From Micromonospora sp. CCTCC AA 2012012 (GTDB lineage: Bacteria > Actinomycetota > Actinomycetes > Mycobacteriales > Micromonosporaceae), in the NCBI RefSeq assembly GCF_040499845.1, contig NZ_CP159342.1, positions 3,348,001-3,412,000 of the forward strand: a stretch of DNA of 64,000 nucleotides, written 5' to 3'. A program made the position numbers and the translations under genes. How positions within the stretch are numbered: position 1 is the first letter of the stretch; the number at the start of each line of letters is the position of its first letter. Shown here one piece after another: positions 34,569 through 43,902 of the stretch. The notes beneath the pieces were generated by a model, which ran no database searches, had not been told where the DNA came from, and worked only from the letters and a program-made list of their open reading frames with translations.

Positions 34569-37500
34569 ATGATCACCGTGCTCGCCGCCACCCGTACCCT
34601 GCTGACGTCGCTCGATCCGCTGCCGTACCGCGAACGGATGCGCCGCCTCGCCGCCTGGGCGCGCACCGCGCCCGACCGGGCGCAGGTCTGCGCCGACCTG
34701 CGTGACCAGGGCTCCTACCAGCGACACCTCGCGCTGGTCGCGGCGCAGGTGACCCGGGACGCCGACGGCATCGCCGCCGCCGCGCACGACCCGCACCCGT
34801 CGCTGCGGGGCGCCGCGCTCACCGCGGCGCTGCGGGCCGGCCTCCCGGTCGGTGGCCTGGCCGACCGCTCGGCGACGGAGCGGCGCCGGATCTACCGGGC
34901 CCTGCGCCGTCGGCACCTGCCGGCCGTCGCCGACACGCTGATCACCGAGGTCCGCGACCGGTTCGGCGACGACGAGGCCGCCACGCTGCTGCCCGCCTGC
35001 GGCACCGACACGGTACGGGCGCTGCTGCCCGACCTGGAGCACGCGGTCAGCCTCCACCGGCTGGTCCGCCGGCATTCCGGCCCCCTGCTGGACCGGGTCC
35101 GCGAACGGCTCGCCGGGGCCCCGCCCGAGCTGCGCGGCGGGATCTGGGGACGGTCCGCCGGCGCGGTGCTGCGCTGTGCTCCGGCCCAGGCCCTCGACCT
35201 GCTCGAACGGTACGCGCCGGAGGCGTCGCTGCCCGGCCCGCTCAGCGCGTACGGGGTGCTCGCGGCGTACGACGCGTTTCGCGTCGTACGGCTGCTCGGC
35301 ACGCCCGGTCGCGCGGCCTGGCTGCGGCGGACCGCGCTGCCGCCCGCCCTGCTGCGTCGCCTCGCGGCGCTGCCCACCGAGGAGCTGGCGCCGCTCGCCG
35401 GCCGGTTCCGGGACCACGGTCCGGCGCTGGCGGCGCTGCTGGACGCCGTCGCACCGAGCCGGCGCGGGGAACTCCACGACCGGGCCCTGGCCGGGGTCGA
35501 CCCGGCGGTGCTGATCCCGGCGGCCGAGGTCATGGAGGTGCTGCCCGCGGCCGTGCGGATCCGCGAGGCGACCCGGGTGCTGGCCCTGGCGGTGACCCGC
35601 GAGCGGGAGGCCGACGTGCGCGCCTGGAGCGCCTACCTGGCCTGGCCGGACGCGTCCGCGGCACTGGCCGGGGCGCTGCGCTCCGGCGACGCCGACGAGC
35701 GGGCGCACGGCTGGGCGCTGCTGGTGGCGGCCGCCCGCCGCACCCGCGACCCGCAGGCGGTGGCCGAGGTGGTCGACCGGCTCGGCCGGCTGCGCAACGA
35801 GCAGGACCCGGTACGCGCCGCCGCGCTCGGTGCGCTGGCGACGGTGGCCCCGGTGCTCACCGCCGGGACGGCGACCGGGTTGACGCGGCTGACCACCGAC
35901 GCGGTCGAGGCCCGCGACGCCTCCGCCGCCACGACGGGTGCGCTGAGCACGCTCGCCGCCGACGTCCTGCGGCACCACGTCACCGTGCCGCCCCTGCGCG
36001 AGTGGGCACTGCTCACGATCGACCTGGTCGGCACCGGTGCGAACGTGCCGGTGCTGCGCCGCTTCGACCAGGTGCTGCGCCGCGGCCAGGAGACGGTGGT
36101 CTTCGACCGGCTGCACGGCTGGGTCGAGGCGGCCATGGCCCGCGGCCGGTACGGTCCGCTCTTCGCGCTCACCCATGCGCTCGGCCGGCGCGCCCGGCGG
36201 CTGCCGCCGTTGCAGGACCTGCTGCGGCGGGCGATCGGCCCGCGCACCCTGCCCTCGGTGGCCCGCACCGCGATCGGGCTGTGGCTCGACGACCCGCGGA
36301 CCCGCGCGGAACGGGTCGCCGAGGTGCTCCGGATCGACCCGTCGACGGTGACGATCCACCAGGTGTGGGTGACGGTCTGCACGTCCCGCACCGACCTGCT
36401 CGACCGGGTGCTGGACCGCGCCCCGCGCGGCCGGTTCGTGGAACCGGGGACGCGCTGGGTGCCCGGCCCGGCGTTCCGCCCCGATCGCTGGCTGCCCCGC
36501 CAGCAGGCCCGTTTCGTGGCCCTCCAGGAGCTGGTCGTGGCCGACGCCGGGCAGGGGGTCTGGCAACGGGCGGCGGCGATCCGGGCCGCCGCCGGCGTTC
36601 CCGGCGCGGGCCGCGAGCTGGTGCTGCGCCACCTCGACGCCCCCGAGGTGCCGATCGCCGAGGCGGCGCTGACCGCGCTGGCGCAGACCGACCGGCCGGA
36701 CGAGGCGCTGCCGGTGCTGCTCCGGTACGCCGACAGTGACCGGACGCGGGTGGCGCTCTTCGCGGCCGGTCGGGCCGCCCGGTTCGTCCCGCCGGCCCCG
36801 CTGGCCGAGGCGCTCGGCGCGGTGCTGACCGGCCCCGCGAAGGTCACCAGCCGGAAGGAGGCGGCGCGGTTGCTGGCCCGCTACGGGCCGCCGGAGGTGC
36901 TGGCGACGCTGCTGGCCGCGTACACCGATCCGGACGCGCACCGGGACGTGCGGGCGGCGATCGTCGCCGCCGCCCGGCGCCGGCTGGAGATCGAGGCGAG
37001 CTGGACCATCCTGCGCCGCGCGGTCGACGGCAGCCGGGAGGAGCGGCGTGCCGTCCTGTGGGCGCACCCGTACGCCATGGCGGAGCGGCACCGCCCGCGC
37101 TACGCGGCGCTGCTCGTCGACGCCTGCCGCGCCCCCGACCGGGAGGTCCGGCGGGTCGCGTTCGGTCAGCTCGGGGAGTGGTCGCCGTGGCTGGTCGGCA
37201 GCACCGACCTGGTCGTGGACCGGCTCACCGACCTCGGCGAGACGCTGGTGCACCTCGGCGTGGCCAACCTGCTGCGGGCCGGCGGCGACGCGGCCTTCGG
37301 CGCGGCGCTGGCCCGGCTCGTGGAGCGCGACGCGGATGACACCCGACCTGCCGGCCCGGCCGCCGACCGCCCGGCCCGACGGCGGATCGACGTCGTCGCC
37401 CGCGGCGCGGTCATCCGGGCCCGGAGCCGCCCCGCGCAGGCGGACCGGAGCGCCCTGGTGGAGTCGGCGCGGTGGCTGGCCGGTCGTCCCGGCTTCACCG

Positions 37501-37841
37501 GTACGGCCGCCGCGCTGCTGGTGGACCTCGGCCGGCTGGACAACCTGGACGAGGTCGCCGACCTGTGCACGGGCCGCCCCGTCCTCGCGGTCCGCACCGC
37601 CGACCACGTCGGCGCGCGCCTGCGCGACCTCGGCGAGTCGACCGACCCGGCACTCCTCGCCGGCACGGTCGGGCGGCTGGCGGGGCGGGGTGACCTCGCC
37701 GGAGGGCTCTTCGCGGTGGCACTGGTCCGGTACGGGGCCGGCGTCGGCTGGCCGGACCCGTGGCGGAACCTGCTGATCGGACTGCGCGGGCACCCGGACG
37801 CCGACGTCCGCGAGGAGGCGTACGCCGTCGACATGAGCTGA
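34569..37841 (+). CDS. Very large HEAT-repeat-like alpha-solenoid protein
   Basis: 1090 residues, rich in Leu, Ala and Arg and almost wholly predicted helical in repeated pairs; segments such as HPSLRGAALTAALRAGL, DPVRAAALGALATVAP, VPIAEAALTALAQTDRPDEAL and HPDADVREEAYAV are HEAT-like. No enzyme motif, signal peptide or membrane helix was seen. Such solenoids bind proteins or nucleic acid and are used as scaffolds. ATG at 34569; the gene stands alone, 60 bases after marR and convergent with the hemerythrin gene. No function can be assigned. Confidence 0.78.
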   Translation: MITVLAATRTLLTSLDPLPYRERMRRLAAWARTAPDRAQVCADLRDQGSYQRHLALVAAQVTRDADGIAAAAHDPHPSLRGAALTAALRAGLPVGGLADRSATERRRIYRALRRRHLPAVADTLITEVRDRFGDDEAATLLPACGTDTVRALLPDLEHAVSLHRLVRRHSGPLLDRVRERLAGAPPELRGGIWGRSAGAVLRCAPAQALDLLERYAPEASLPGPLSAYGVLAAYDAFRVVRLLGTPGRAAWLRRTALPPALLRRLAALPTEELAPLAGRFRDHGPALAALLDAVAPSRRGELHDRALAGVDPAVLIPAAEVMEVLPAAVRIREATRVLALAVTREREADVRAWSAYLAWPDASAALAGALRSGDADERAHGWALLVAAARRTRDPQAVAEVVDRLGRLRNEQDPVRAAALGALATVAPVLTAGTATGLTRLTTDAVEARDASAATTGALSTLAADVLRHHVTVPPLREWALLTIDLVGTGANVPVLRRFDQVLRRGQETVVFDRLHGWVEAAMARGRYGPLFALTHALGRRARRLPPLQDLLRRAIGPRTLPSVARTAIGLWLDDPRTRAERVAEVLRIDPSTVTIHQVWVTVCTSRTDLLDRVLDRAPRGRFVEPGTRWVPGPAFRPDRWLPRQQARFVALQELVVADAGQGVWQRAAAIRAAAGVPGAGRELVLRHLDAPEVPIAEAALTALAQTDRPDEALPVLLRYADSDRTRVALFAAGRAARFVPPAPLAEALGAVLTGPAKVTSRKEAARLLARYGPPEVLATLLAAYTDPDAHRDVRAAIVAAARRRLEIEASWTILRRAVDGSREERRAVLWAHPYAMAERHRPRYAALLVDACRAPDREVRRVAFGQLGEWSPWLVGSTDLVVDRLTDLGETLVHLGVANLLRAGGDAAFGAALARLVERDADDTRPAGPAADRPARRRIDVVARGAVIRARSRPAQADRSALVESARWLAGRPGFTGTAAALLVDLGRLDNLDEVADLCTGRPVLAVRTADHVGARLRDLGESTDPALLAGTVGRLAGRGDLAGGLFAVALVRYGAGVGWPDPWRNLLIGLRGHPDADVREEAYAVDMS

Positions 37842-37858
37842 CCGGTGCGGCGGCCCGG

Positions 37859-38545
37859 TCAGTCGCCGAAGACGACGGCCTCCCGGCGGCGGAAGCCCGG
37901 ACGCATCGCGGCGAGCAGCAGCCGCAGCACCGGGCCGGCGATGGCGCGCAGCTCGTCCATCTCCGCCGGCTCGGCGTAGCGTTCGAGCCGGGGCAGTTCG
38001 AAGCGGATCGAGCCGCCCCGCCGGACGGCGCGCTCCACGGTGGTCCAGTCGGCCACGCTGACGTACCGCCGGATCACCGGGAAGAGCAACCGCTCCTCCT
38101 CCTCGATGTGCGCGTCGAGCAGGTCACTCAGCCGGGTGAGGCCGGCGGCGAGCCGCGCCGCGACCGTACGCGCTCGCCCCTGGTCCGCGGCGGCGGAGGC
38201 GAGGACGGCGACCAGCTCGTCCGCCCCGGCCCGCACCTCGTCCAGCACCGGGTCGAGCGCCGCGTGGTCGGCGCTGAGGTTCCGCAGGTCGACCGCCGCG
38301 CCCGCCGAGCGCTCCAGCACCGGCCAGAGCACGTCGTCCTCGGTCTGGTGGTGATGGTGGATGCCGGTGCAGAGCAGCCGCAGATACGTCCGCAGGGCCG
38401 TCGCCCGGCGGCGGTCGTACGTGATCCCACCGGCGGCCACCCGGTCGAGCAGCTCGGCCAGCCGCCGGGTGTCGGCCCGCATGGTGCGATGGTTGACGCG
38501 AAAACCGAGGAGGTTCGGCTCGGCGCGGGGGGTGGTGGTGCCCAT
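37859..38545 (-). CDS. Hemerythrin-domain protein
   Basis: 228 residues. A four-helix metal site is visible: NHRTMRADTRRL, TGIHHHHQTEDDVLWPVL (HxxxE), SADHAALDPVLDEV and DAHIEEEERLLFPVI (HxxxE). These are the di-iron ligands of hemerythrin-like proteins, which sense or scavenge oxygen or NO. The C-terminal 70 residues are helical without a known motif. The ATG at 38545 gives the MGTTTP start; longer forms would add a non-conserved region. Confidence 0.85.
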   Translation of the reverse strand: MGTTTPRAEPNLLGFRVNHRTMRADTRRLAELLDRVAAGGITYDRRRATALRTYLRLLCTGIHHHHQTEDDVLWPVLERSAGAAVDLRNLSADHAALDPVLDEVRAGADELVAVLASAAADQGRARTVAARLAAGLTRLSDLLDAHIEEEERLLFPVIRRYVSVADWTTVERAVRRGGSIRFELPRLERYAEPAEMDELRAIAGPVLRLLLAAMRPGFRRREAVVFGD

Positions 38546-38717
38546 GTTCCGCGACCCTACGCCGCCACTCACCACAGGGGACTCCCGCAGGCCGGGAACC
38601 AGGGAAAAGACCCGAAAGCGGCCGTGGTGTTCCGCGCCGAGGTCCGTCGCCTCTTCCTCGCCCGCACTAGAGTTGTCAGTCACTGACAAGACTGCGGACT
38701 CCCCGTGAGGTGCCCTG

Positions 38718-39908
38718 ATGGCTGGTGCCCCGTTGCGCGGCCGGGTGCGGTCCGAGGTCCTGCAGCGGCAGGCCGAGATCGCCGAGACGGTCGTGGCGAC
38801 CATCGTCGCGCAGATCCCCGCGTACGCCGCGCTGTCGCCCGGCCAGCTCGACGAGGTGCGCGCCATCGCGTCGTGGGGCACCGGCCGGGTGCTCGACCTC
38901 TGGGTGGCCGGTGGTGAGCTGTCGCCGGAGGACCTGCGCCGGTTCCGGGGCATCGGTGCGGCGCGGGCCCTCGACGGCCGACCCCTGCCGGCGGTGCTGC
39001 GCGCCTACCGGCTGGCCGGGCAGGAGGTGACGTCGCGGGTCGAGCGGCTCGGCGGGGACCGGCTGGCGGTCGCCGACATGATGGACCTGGCCCGGCTCTG
39101 GATGGCGTGCATCGACGCGCTCTCCGAGGCGATCTGGGAGGGGTACGCCTCCGCCACCGAGCGGGTCGGCGGCGACCGCTCGCACGCCCTGGGCGACCTC
39201 GTCGACGACCTGCTGGTCGGCCGTCAGGTCACCCGTACCGGGCTCGCCGACCGGGCGCGCGAGCTGGGGGTCGACATCCCCGACCGGCTGACGATGCTGC
39301 TGCTGCGCCCGGCCGACGCGCACACCGAGGTGACCCTGGAGGCGCTCGACGCGTACCTGCACGCGGCGCCGGGCGCCCCCGCCGGAGGGGTCCCGCTGCG
39401 GGTCCGCGACGGGCTGGGCATCGCGCTGCTCGCCACCGGCGGGGAGCCCGACACGGCCGGCCTGGCGCAGCGGCGGTGGCGGGGCTGCCGGCTGGCGAAC
39501 CTCACCGTGACCGAGCTTCCGTCCCGGTTCCGGCTGGGCACCAACCTGCTCCGGTACGCCCCCGCCCGGGCGTTCCGGCCGGACCGGCCGCTGCTGGCGG
39601 AGGCCGACGCGCACGTCGTGGGCCTGCTCACCCGGCATGCCGACGCGGACCCGCACCGGCTCGCCGCGCTGGTGCTGGCCGGGGTGCAGCCCGGCGGGCT
39701 CACCCACCTGACCGAGGGACTGGACGCCTTCCTCGCCACCGGCTCGGCCAGCCACGCCGCCGAGTTGCTGGGGCTGCACCCGCAGACCATGCGCTACCGG
39801 CTGCGCCGGCTGCGCGACCTGACCGGCCGCGACGTGCGCGACGCGTGGGACCGCCTGGTGCTGGAGTCCGCGCTCCTCGTCGCCGGCCCCTTGTCACCCG
39901 GTGAGTAA
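38718..39908 (+). CDS. PucR/CdaR-family transcriptional regulator
   Basis: 396 residues. The C-terminus has the PucR-type helix-turn-helix SHAAELLGLHPQTMRYRLRRLRDLTGRDV; the middle is a GGDEF-like helper domain and the N-terminus an all-helical sensor (RsbRD-like, RQAEIAETVVATIVAQIPAYA). GTGAGG precedes the ATG at 38718. It ends within 65 bases of the flavin dehydrogenase start and probably controls it. Confidence 0.85.
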   Translation: MAGAPLRGRVRSEVLQRQAEIAETVVATIVAQIPAYAALSPGQLDEVRAIASWGTGRVLDLWVAGGELSPEDLRRFRGIGAARALDGRPLPAVLRAYRLAGQEVTSRVERLGGDRLAVADMMDLARLWMACIDALSEAIWEGYASATERVGGDRSHALGDLVDDLLVGRQVTRTGLADRARELGVDIPDRLTMLLLRPADAHTEVTLEALDAYLHAAPGAPAGGVPLRVRDGLGIALLATGGEPDTAGLAQRRWRGCRLANLTVTELPSRFRLGTNLLRYAPARAFRPDRPLLAEADAHVVGLLTRHADADPHRLAALVLAGVQPGGLTHLTEGLDAFLATGSASHAAELLGLHPQTMRYRLRRLRDLTGRDVRDAWDRLVLESALLVAGPLSPGE

Positions 39909-39972
39909 CCAGCTTGTCCCCGCCGACAATCATCGTTGCGGTGCCGGTGACCGCCCCCGCAGGCTGGCCGAC

Positions 39973-41628
39973 GTGAACGCAGACGTCATCATCGTGGGCG
40001 CCGGGATCGCCGGCCTGGTCGCCGCCGCCGAGGTCGCCGACGCCGGGCGCACCGTCCTGCTGGTGGACCAGGAGGGTGAGCAGAACCTCGGCGGCCAGGC
40101 GTTCTGGAGCCTCGGCGGCCTCTTCCTGGTCGACAGCCCCGAGCAGCGCCGCCTCGGCGTCCGCGACTCCCTCGAACTGGCCCGGCAGGACTGGTTCGGT
40201 TCCGCCCAGTTCGACCGGGCGGACGACCGCTGGCCGCGCGCCTGGGCGGAGGCGTACCTGGACTTCGCCGCCGGTGAGAAGCGCTCCTGGCTGCACCGGA
40301 TGGGCCACCGGATCTTCCCCGTGGTGGGCTGGGCCGAGCGCGGCGACGGGCGGGCGACCGGCCACGGCAACTCCGTGCCCCGGTTCCACATCACCTGGGG
40401 CACCGGCCCCGGTGTCGTCGCCCCCTTCGAGCGGCGCGTCCGCGCCCACGCCGACGCCGGCCGGGTCACCTTCGCCTTCCGGCACCGGGTCGACGGGCTG
40501 ATCGTGGAGTCCGGTGCCGTGGTCGGGGTGCACGGCACGGTGCTGGAGCCCACGACGGTCGCGCGGGGCCGGCCGAGCAGCCGGGTCGCCGTGGCCGAGT
40601 TCGCACACCGGGCGCAGGCCGTGATCGTCACCAGCGGCGGCATCGGCGGCAACCACGACCTCGTACGCCGGGCCTGGCCGGCGCGGCTCGGCACGCCGCC
40701 CCGGCGGATGGTCTCCGGCGTCCCCGCGCACGTCGACGGCCGGATGCTGGGCATCGCCGCCGACGCCGGCGCCCACGTGATCCACCCCGACCGGATGTGG
40801 CACTACGTCGAGGGCATCCTCAACTGGGACCCGATCTGGGACAACCACGGCATCCGGATCCTGCCCGGCCCGTCGTCGCTCTGGCTGGACGCCGCCGGCA
40901 ACCGGCTGCCCGCCCCCTACTTCCCCGGCTTCGACACCCTCGGCACGCTGCGCCACCTGCGCGCCACCGGATACGACTACTCCTGGTTCGTGCTGACCCA
41001 GAAGATCATCGAGAAGGAGTTCGCGCTCTCCGGCTCGGAGCAGAACCCCGACCTGACCGGCAAGGACCTCAGGCTCCTGCTCTCCCGGGTGCGCTCCGGT
41101 GCGCCGGGGCCGGTGGAGGCGTTCAAGCAGCACGGCGAGGACTTCGTGGTGGCCCGCACCGTCGAGGAGCTGGTGGCCGGGATGAACCGCATCGCCGACG
41201 ACGACGTGCCGGCGCTGAACGCGGCGGCCGTCCGCACCCTGATCGAGGAACGCGACCGGCAGCTGGCGAACACGTTCACCAAGGACGCCCAGGTGATGGC
41301 GATCAGGTCCGCCCGCACCTATCGCGGCGACCGGCTCATCCGGACGGCGGCACCGCACCGGCTGCTGGACGAGGCGGCGGGTCCGCTCATCGCGGTGCGG
41401 CTCCACATCCTGTCCCGCAAGACCCTCGGCGGTCTGGAGACCGACCTGTCCGGGCGCTGCCTCACCGGCGACGGGTCGGTCCTGCCCGGCCTCTACGCGG
41501 CCGGCGAGGTCAACGGCTTCGGCGGCGGCGGGATGATGGGCTACAACGCGCTGGAGGGCACCTTCCTCGGTGGCTGTCTCTTCTCCGGTCGTACCGCCGG
41601 GCGTGCGGTGGCCGCCCAGGTCGGCTGA
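39973..41628 (+). CDS. FAD-binding dehydrogenase (3-ketosteroid dehydrogenase/fumarate-reductase-like)
   Basis: 551 residues. DVIIVGAGIAGLVAAAEVADAG is the dinucleotide-binding fold; EQNLGGQAFWSLGGLFLVD follows; the C-terminal PGLYAAGEVNGFGGGGMMGYNALEGT completes the FAD site. This is the FAD_binding_2 group that includes KstD and flavocytochrome c; it removes or adds hydrogen at activated C-C bonds of steroid-like or enone substrates. GTG at 39973 gives MNADVIIVG; a GTG at 39901 overlapping pucR would add 24 residues that do not look like the family. Substrate unknown. Confidence 0.85.
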   Translation: MNADVIIVGAGIAGLVAAAEVADAGRTVLLVDQEGEQNLGGQAFWSLGGLFLVDSPEQRRLGVRDSLELARQDWFGSAQFDRADDRWPRAWAEAYLDFAAGEKRSWLHRMGHRIFPVVGWAERGDGRATGHGNSVPRFHITWGTGPGVVAPFERRVRAHADAGRVTFAFRHRVDGLIVESGAVVGVHGTVLEPTTVARGRPSSRVAVAEFAHRAQAVIVTSGGIGGNHDLVRRAWPARLGTPPRRMVSGVPAHVDGRMLGIAADAGAHVIHPDRMWHYVEGILNWDPIWDNHGIRILPGPSSLWLDAAGNRLPAPYFPGFDTLGTLRHLRATGYDYSWFVLTQKIIEKEFALSGSEQNPDLTGKDLRLLLSRVRSGAPGPVEAFKQHGEDFVVARTVEELVAGMNRIADDDVPALNAAAVRTLIEERDRQLANTFTKDAQVMAIRSARTYRGDRLIRTAAPHRLLDEAAGPLIAVRLHILSRKTLGGLETDLSGRCLTGDGSVLPGLYAAGEVNGFGGGGMMGYNALEGTFLGGCLFSGRTAGRAVAAQVG

Positions 41629-41634
41629 GCGGCC

Positions 41635-42546
41635 CTACGGCCGGGTGATCCGGTCGCGCAGCCAGGTGTGGACGCCGTCGAGCGCCGTGCGGGCCAGCGC
41701 GACGGGGTGGCCGGTGAAGCCGTGCGGCGCGTCGGGATAGACCCGGACCTCGACGTCGTTGCCGGCCGCCGACAGCCGACCGGCGAGCGCCAGGTTGTCC
41801 TCCAGCAGCACGTCGGCGCTGCCCACCACGAGCAGCGTCGGGGGAAGCCCGCCGAGGTCGGCGTAGACGGGTGAGATGTCGGGTCGGGTGCGGTCCGTGA
41901 CGTGGCCGGCGTACGCCTGGATGAAGTACTCGTCGGCGATGCGGCGACCGGCCGGGGTGCGCCCGCTCAGGTCGTACGTGCCGAACTGGAGTGCGGCGCC
42001 GACGAACCGGCCGACGGCACCGCCGTCCCGGAGCCGGAGCAGGGTCACCAGGGCGAGAGTGGCGCCCGCCGAGTTCCCGCCGATGGTCAGCCGGGACGTG
42101 CCGAAGCGGGCCTCGGCCCGGTCGACGAGCCAGCGCGCCACCGCCTCGCAGTCGTCCGGTGCCGCCGGCCAGGGGTGCTCGGGCGCCAACCGGTAGTCGA
42201 CGCTGACCACGGCGAGCTGCCGGGCCTCCGCCAGCTCGCGGTTGCGCCGGTCCCCGCGCGCGGCGGACTCCAGATAGAAACCGCCGCCGTGGATGTCGAG
42301 GTGGACGCCGAGCGGCGGGCCCCCGGTGGGGGTGAAGATCCGGACCGGAATGCGGGTCTCCGGGACCGTCTCCTCGACGGGGGGCGGATCGGCGACCGGC
42401 GGGGCCGCCCGGCCGGCCCGTGCCGCCGCCAGCTCCGCCGGCGAGGCGGGACCGCGTCCCGCCACCCGCGCCCGATAGAAGGCCCGGGCCTCCTCTACCT
42501 GCTCGGCGGGCACGTCGACCAGCAGTGCGTCCAGCGCGAGTCGCAC
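41635..42546 (-). CDS. Alpha/beta hydrolase, hormone-sensitive-lipase type esterase
   Basis: 303 residues. DIHGGGFYLES is the HGGG oxyanion motif, GGNSAGATLAL holds the nucleophile Ser, VGSADVLLEDN the acid and APHGFTGHP the His: a full catalytic triad. GTG at 42546 with GGGGGAGGG upstream. It is convergent with the flavin dehydrogenase, 6 bases apart. Expected role: hydrolysis of short acyl esters in the cytoplasm. Confidence 0.88.
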   Translation of the reverse strand: MRLALDALLVDVPAEQVEEARAFYRARVAGRGPASPAELAAARAGRAAPPVADPPPVEETVPETRIPVRIFTPTGGPPLGVHLDIHGGGFYLESAARGDRRNRELAEARQLAVVSVDYRLAPEHPWPAAPDDCEAVARWLVDRAEARFGTSRLTIGGNSAGATLALVTLLRLRDGGAVGRFVGAALQFGTYDLSGRTPAGRRIADEYFIQAYAGHVTDRTRPDISPVYADLGGLPPTLLVVGSADVLLEDNLALAGRLSAAGNDVEVRVYPDAPHGFTGHPVALARTALDGVHTWLRDRITRP

Positions 42547-42608
42547 CGGCCCTCCCCCGTCACTCGGCTCTCGTCGCCACGCTACCGCCGGCCCCCGACA
42601 ATGGACGC

Positions 42609-43154
42609 GTGCCGGATGACCCGACGATCGACCTCTCCCCCGCCGAACTGCGCGAGGTCGCCCGCTACGCGGCGGCGTGCGCCCGGCCCGCCCTGGCCGT
42701 CTACGAGGCCGACCACCCCGCCGATCCACGCCCCCGGGCCGCCGTTGACGCCGCCCAGGCGTACGCGGAGGGAGCCCGGCGGAGCAGGGCGCTGCGCGAC
42801 AGCGCCTGGGCGGCCCAGCGGGCGGCCGGGGAGGCCCGCGACGCCGGGCGGCCGGCGGCGAGCGAGGCCGCCCGCGCCGCCCTCGCGGCGGCCGGCGCGG
42901 CGTTCCTGCATCCCCTGGCGAAGGCGACCCAGGTCAAGCACATCCTGGGCGCGGCCGCCCATGCCGCCCGCGCGTACGAACTCGACGCGGGGGACGACCC
43001 CACGGTCGGTGCCGACCACCTCGCCCGGTTCCGGGTTCTCGCCCCACCGGTCGTGGTGGACGTGCTCCGGCGCTACCCGGCCGCCCCCGACAAGGGCGGC
43101 CGGGTCGGCGAGCTGATCCGTCAGTTGGACACGTCACTGCGGTCGGCGGGGTGA
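42609..43154 (+). CDS. Imm-5-like putative immunity protein
   Basis: 181 residues. The opening LSPAELREVARYAAACARPAL, DHPADPRPRAAVDAAQAYAEG and long Ala-rich helices (AWAAQRAAGEARDAGRPAA) follow the pattern of the Imm-5 family, small helical proteins thought to neutralise polymorphic toxins. No toxin gene lies beside it, so it would be an orphan or have another role. GTG at 42609. Assignment rests on pattern only. Confidence 0.5.
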   Translation: MPDDPTIDLSPAELREVARYAAACARPALAVYEADHPADPRPRAAVDAAQAYAEGARRSRALRDSAWAAQRAAGEARDAGRPAASEAARAALAAAGAAFLHPLAKATQVKHILGAAAHAARAYELDAGDDPTVGADHLARFRVLAPPVVVDVLRRYPAAPDKGGRVGELIRQLDTSLRSAG

Positions 43155-43176
43155 CCGGACCGGCCGGGCGGGAGTG

Positions 43177-43902
43177 TCACGTGGCGGGGTGGATGGTCGC
43201 GTACCCCTGGCGGGGTGACGGCTCCAGCACGGACCGGCCGGCGAAGATCAGCTCCGCCAGCGCGAGCCGCTGGTGATAGAAGTTCAGCGACGACGGGGCC
43301 TCGAAGATGTCCGCCGAGGCCAGGAAGAAGGGCAGCTCGGCGAGGAGGTACTGCATCGCCTGCTCGATCCGTTCGGGCTCGGGCGGGCCGTCGTACCCCC
43401 GGCCGGCGAGCACGTCCATGCTCATCTCCCGGCACGTCTCCCACAGGGCGCGGTCCTCCCGCAGGGCCCGCTCGCACTCCGCGAACCGCTGGCGGTAGAC
43501 GTCGTGGGACGTCAGCTCCGACATGCGGTGCAGGCCGTCGCGTTCCCGGGGCCCGCCGGAGGCCTGCCAGGCCCGGGCAACCCGGTTGTACGACACGTTC
43601 GCCTCGTCGCGCGCCTTGCGGTTCGCGCGTCGCGGCTCGTAGCCGAGGGCGAGGTAGGTGTGGTGCAGCGCCGAGTCCGGGATGATCACGTCGACCCGCT
43701 CGAACTCGGCGGTAAGCCAGCCGAGCAGGTCGGTGAGCCGCGACACCTGGAAGTAGCTGTTGCCGGGGCTCACCCCGCACACCACGTGCCTGCGCTGCTC
43801 CCAGATCGCGTGGCTGTCGTCGGTGAACGGTTCGACGACGAAGGGCCCCCGGCGGTGGACCGGGTTCCGGCTCCGGTGGGCGGTCTGTCCGTGCGCCGCC
43901 AT
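43177..43902 (-). CDS. tRNA-dependent cyclodipeptide synthase, NYH subfamily
   Basis: 241 residues, same size as AlbC. The CDPS signature GVSPGNSYF gives the nucleophile Ser45 and Asn48. Tyr185 and Glu189 in YLLAELPFFL and Tyr209-His210 in NFYHQ match AlbC Y178, E182, Y202 and H203 with the same spacings, so this is an NYH-type enzyme. It uses two aminoacyl-tRNAs to make a cyclic dipeptide; the residues it selects cannot be read here. Its ATG shares one base with the stop of the upstream adenylate-forming enzyme (TGATG), so the two are translationally coupled. No oxidase, methyltransferase or P450 gene is adjacent. Confidence 0.9.
   Translation of the reverse strand: MAAHGQTAHRSRNPVHRRGPFVVEPFTDDSHAIWEQRRHVVCGVSPGNSYFQVSRLTDLLGWLTAEFERVDVIIPDSALHHTYLALGYEPRRANRKARDEANVSYNRVARAWQASGGPRERDGLHRMSELTSHDVYRQRFAECERALREDRALWETCREMSMDVLAGRGYDGPPEPERIEQAMQYLLAELPFFLASADIFEAPSSLNFYHQRLALAELIFAGRSVLEPSPRQGYATIHPAT

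Noticed and set aside
34017..37793. Leftward frame of over 1200 codons upstream of and in frame with the TIGR03086 gene
   Set aside because: Only the part from 34016 leftward has family features. The rest is Gln/Arg/Gly-rich shadow of the HEAT-like gene and the MarR gene.
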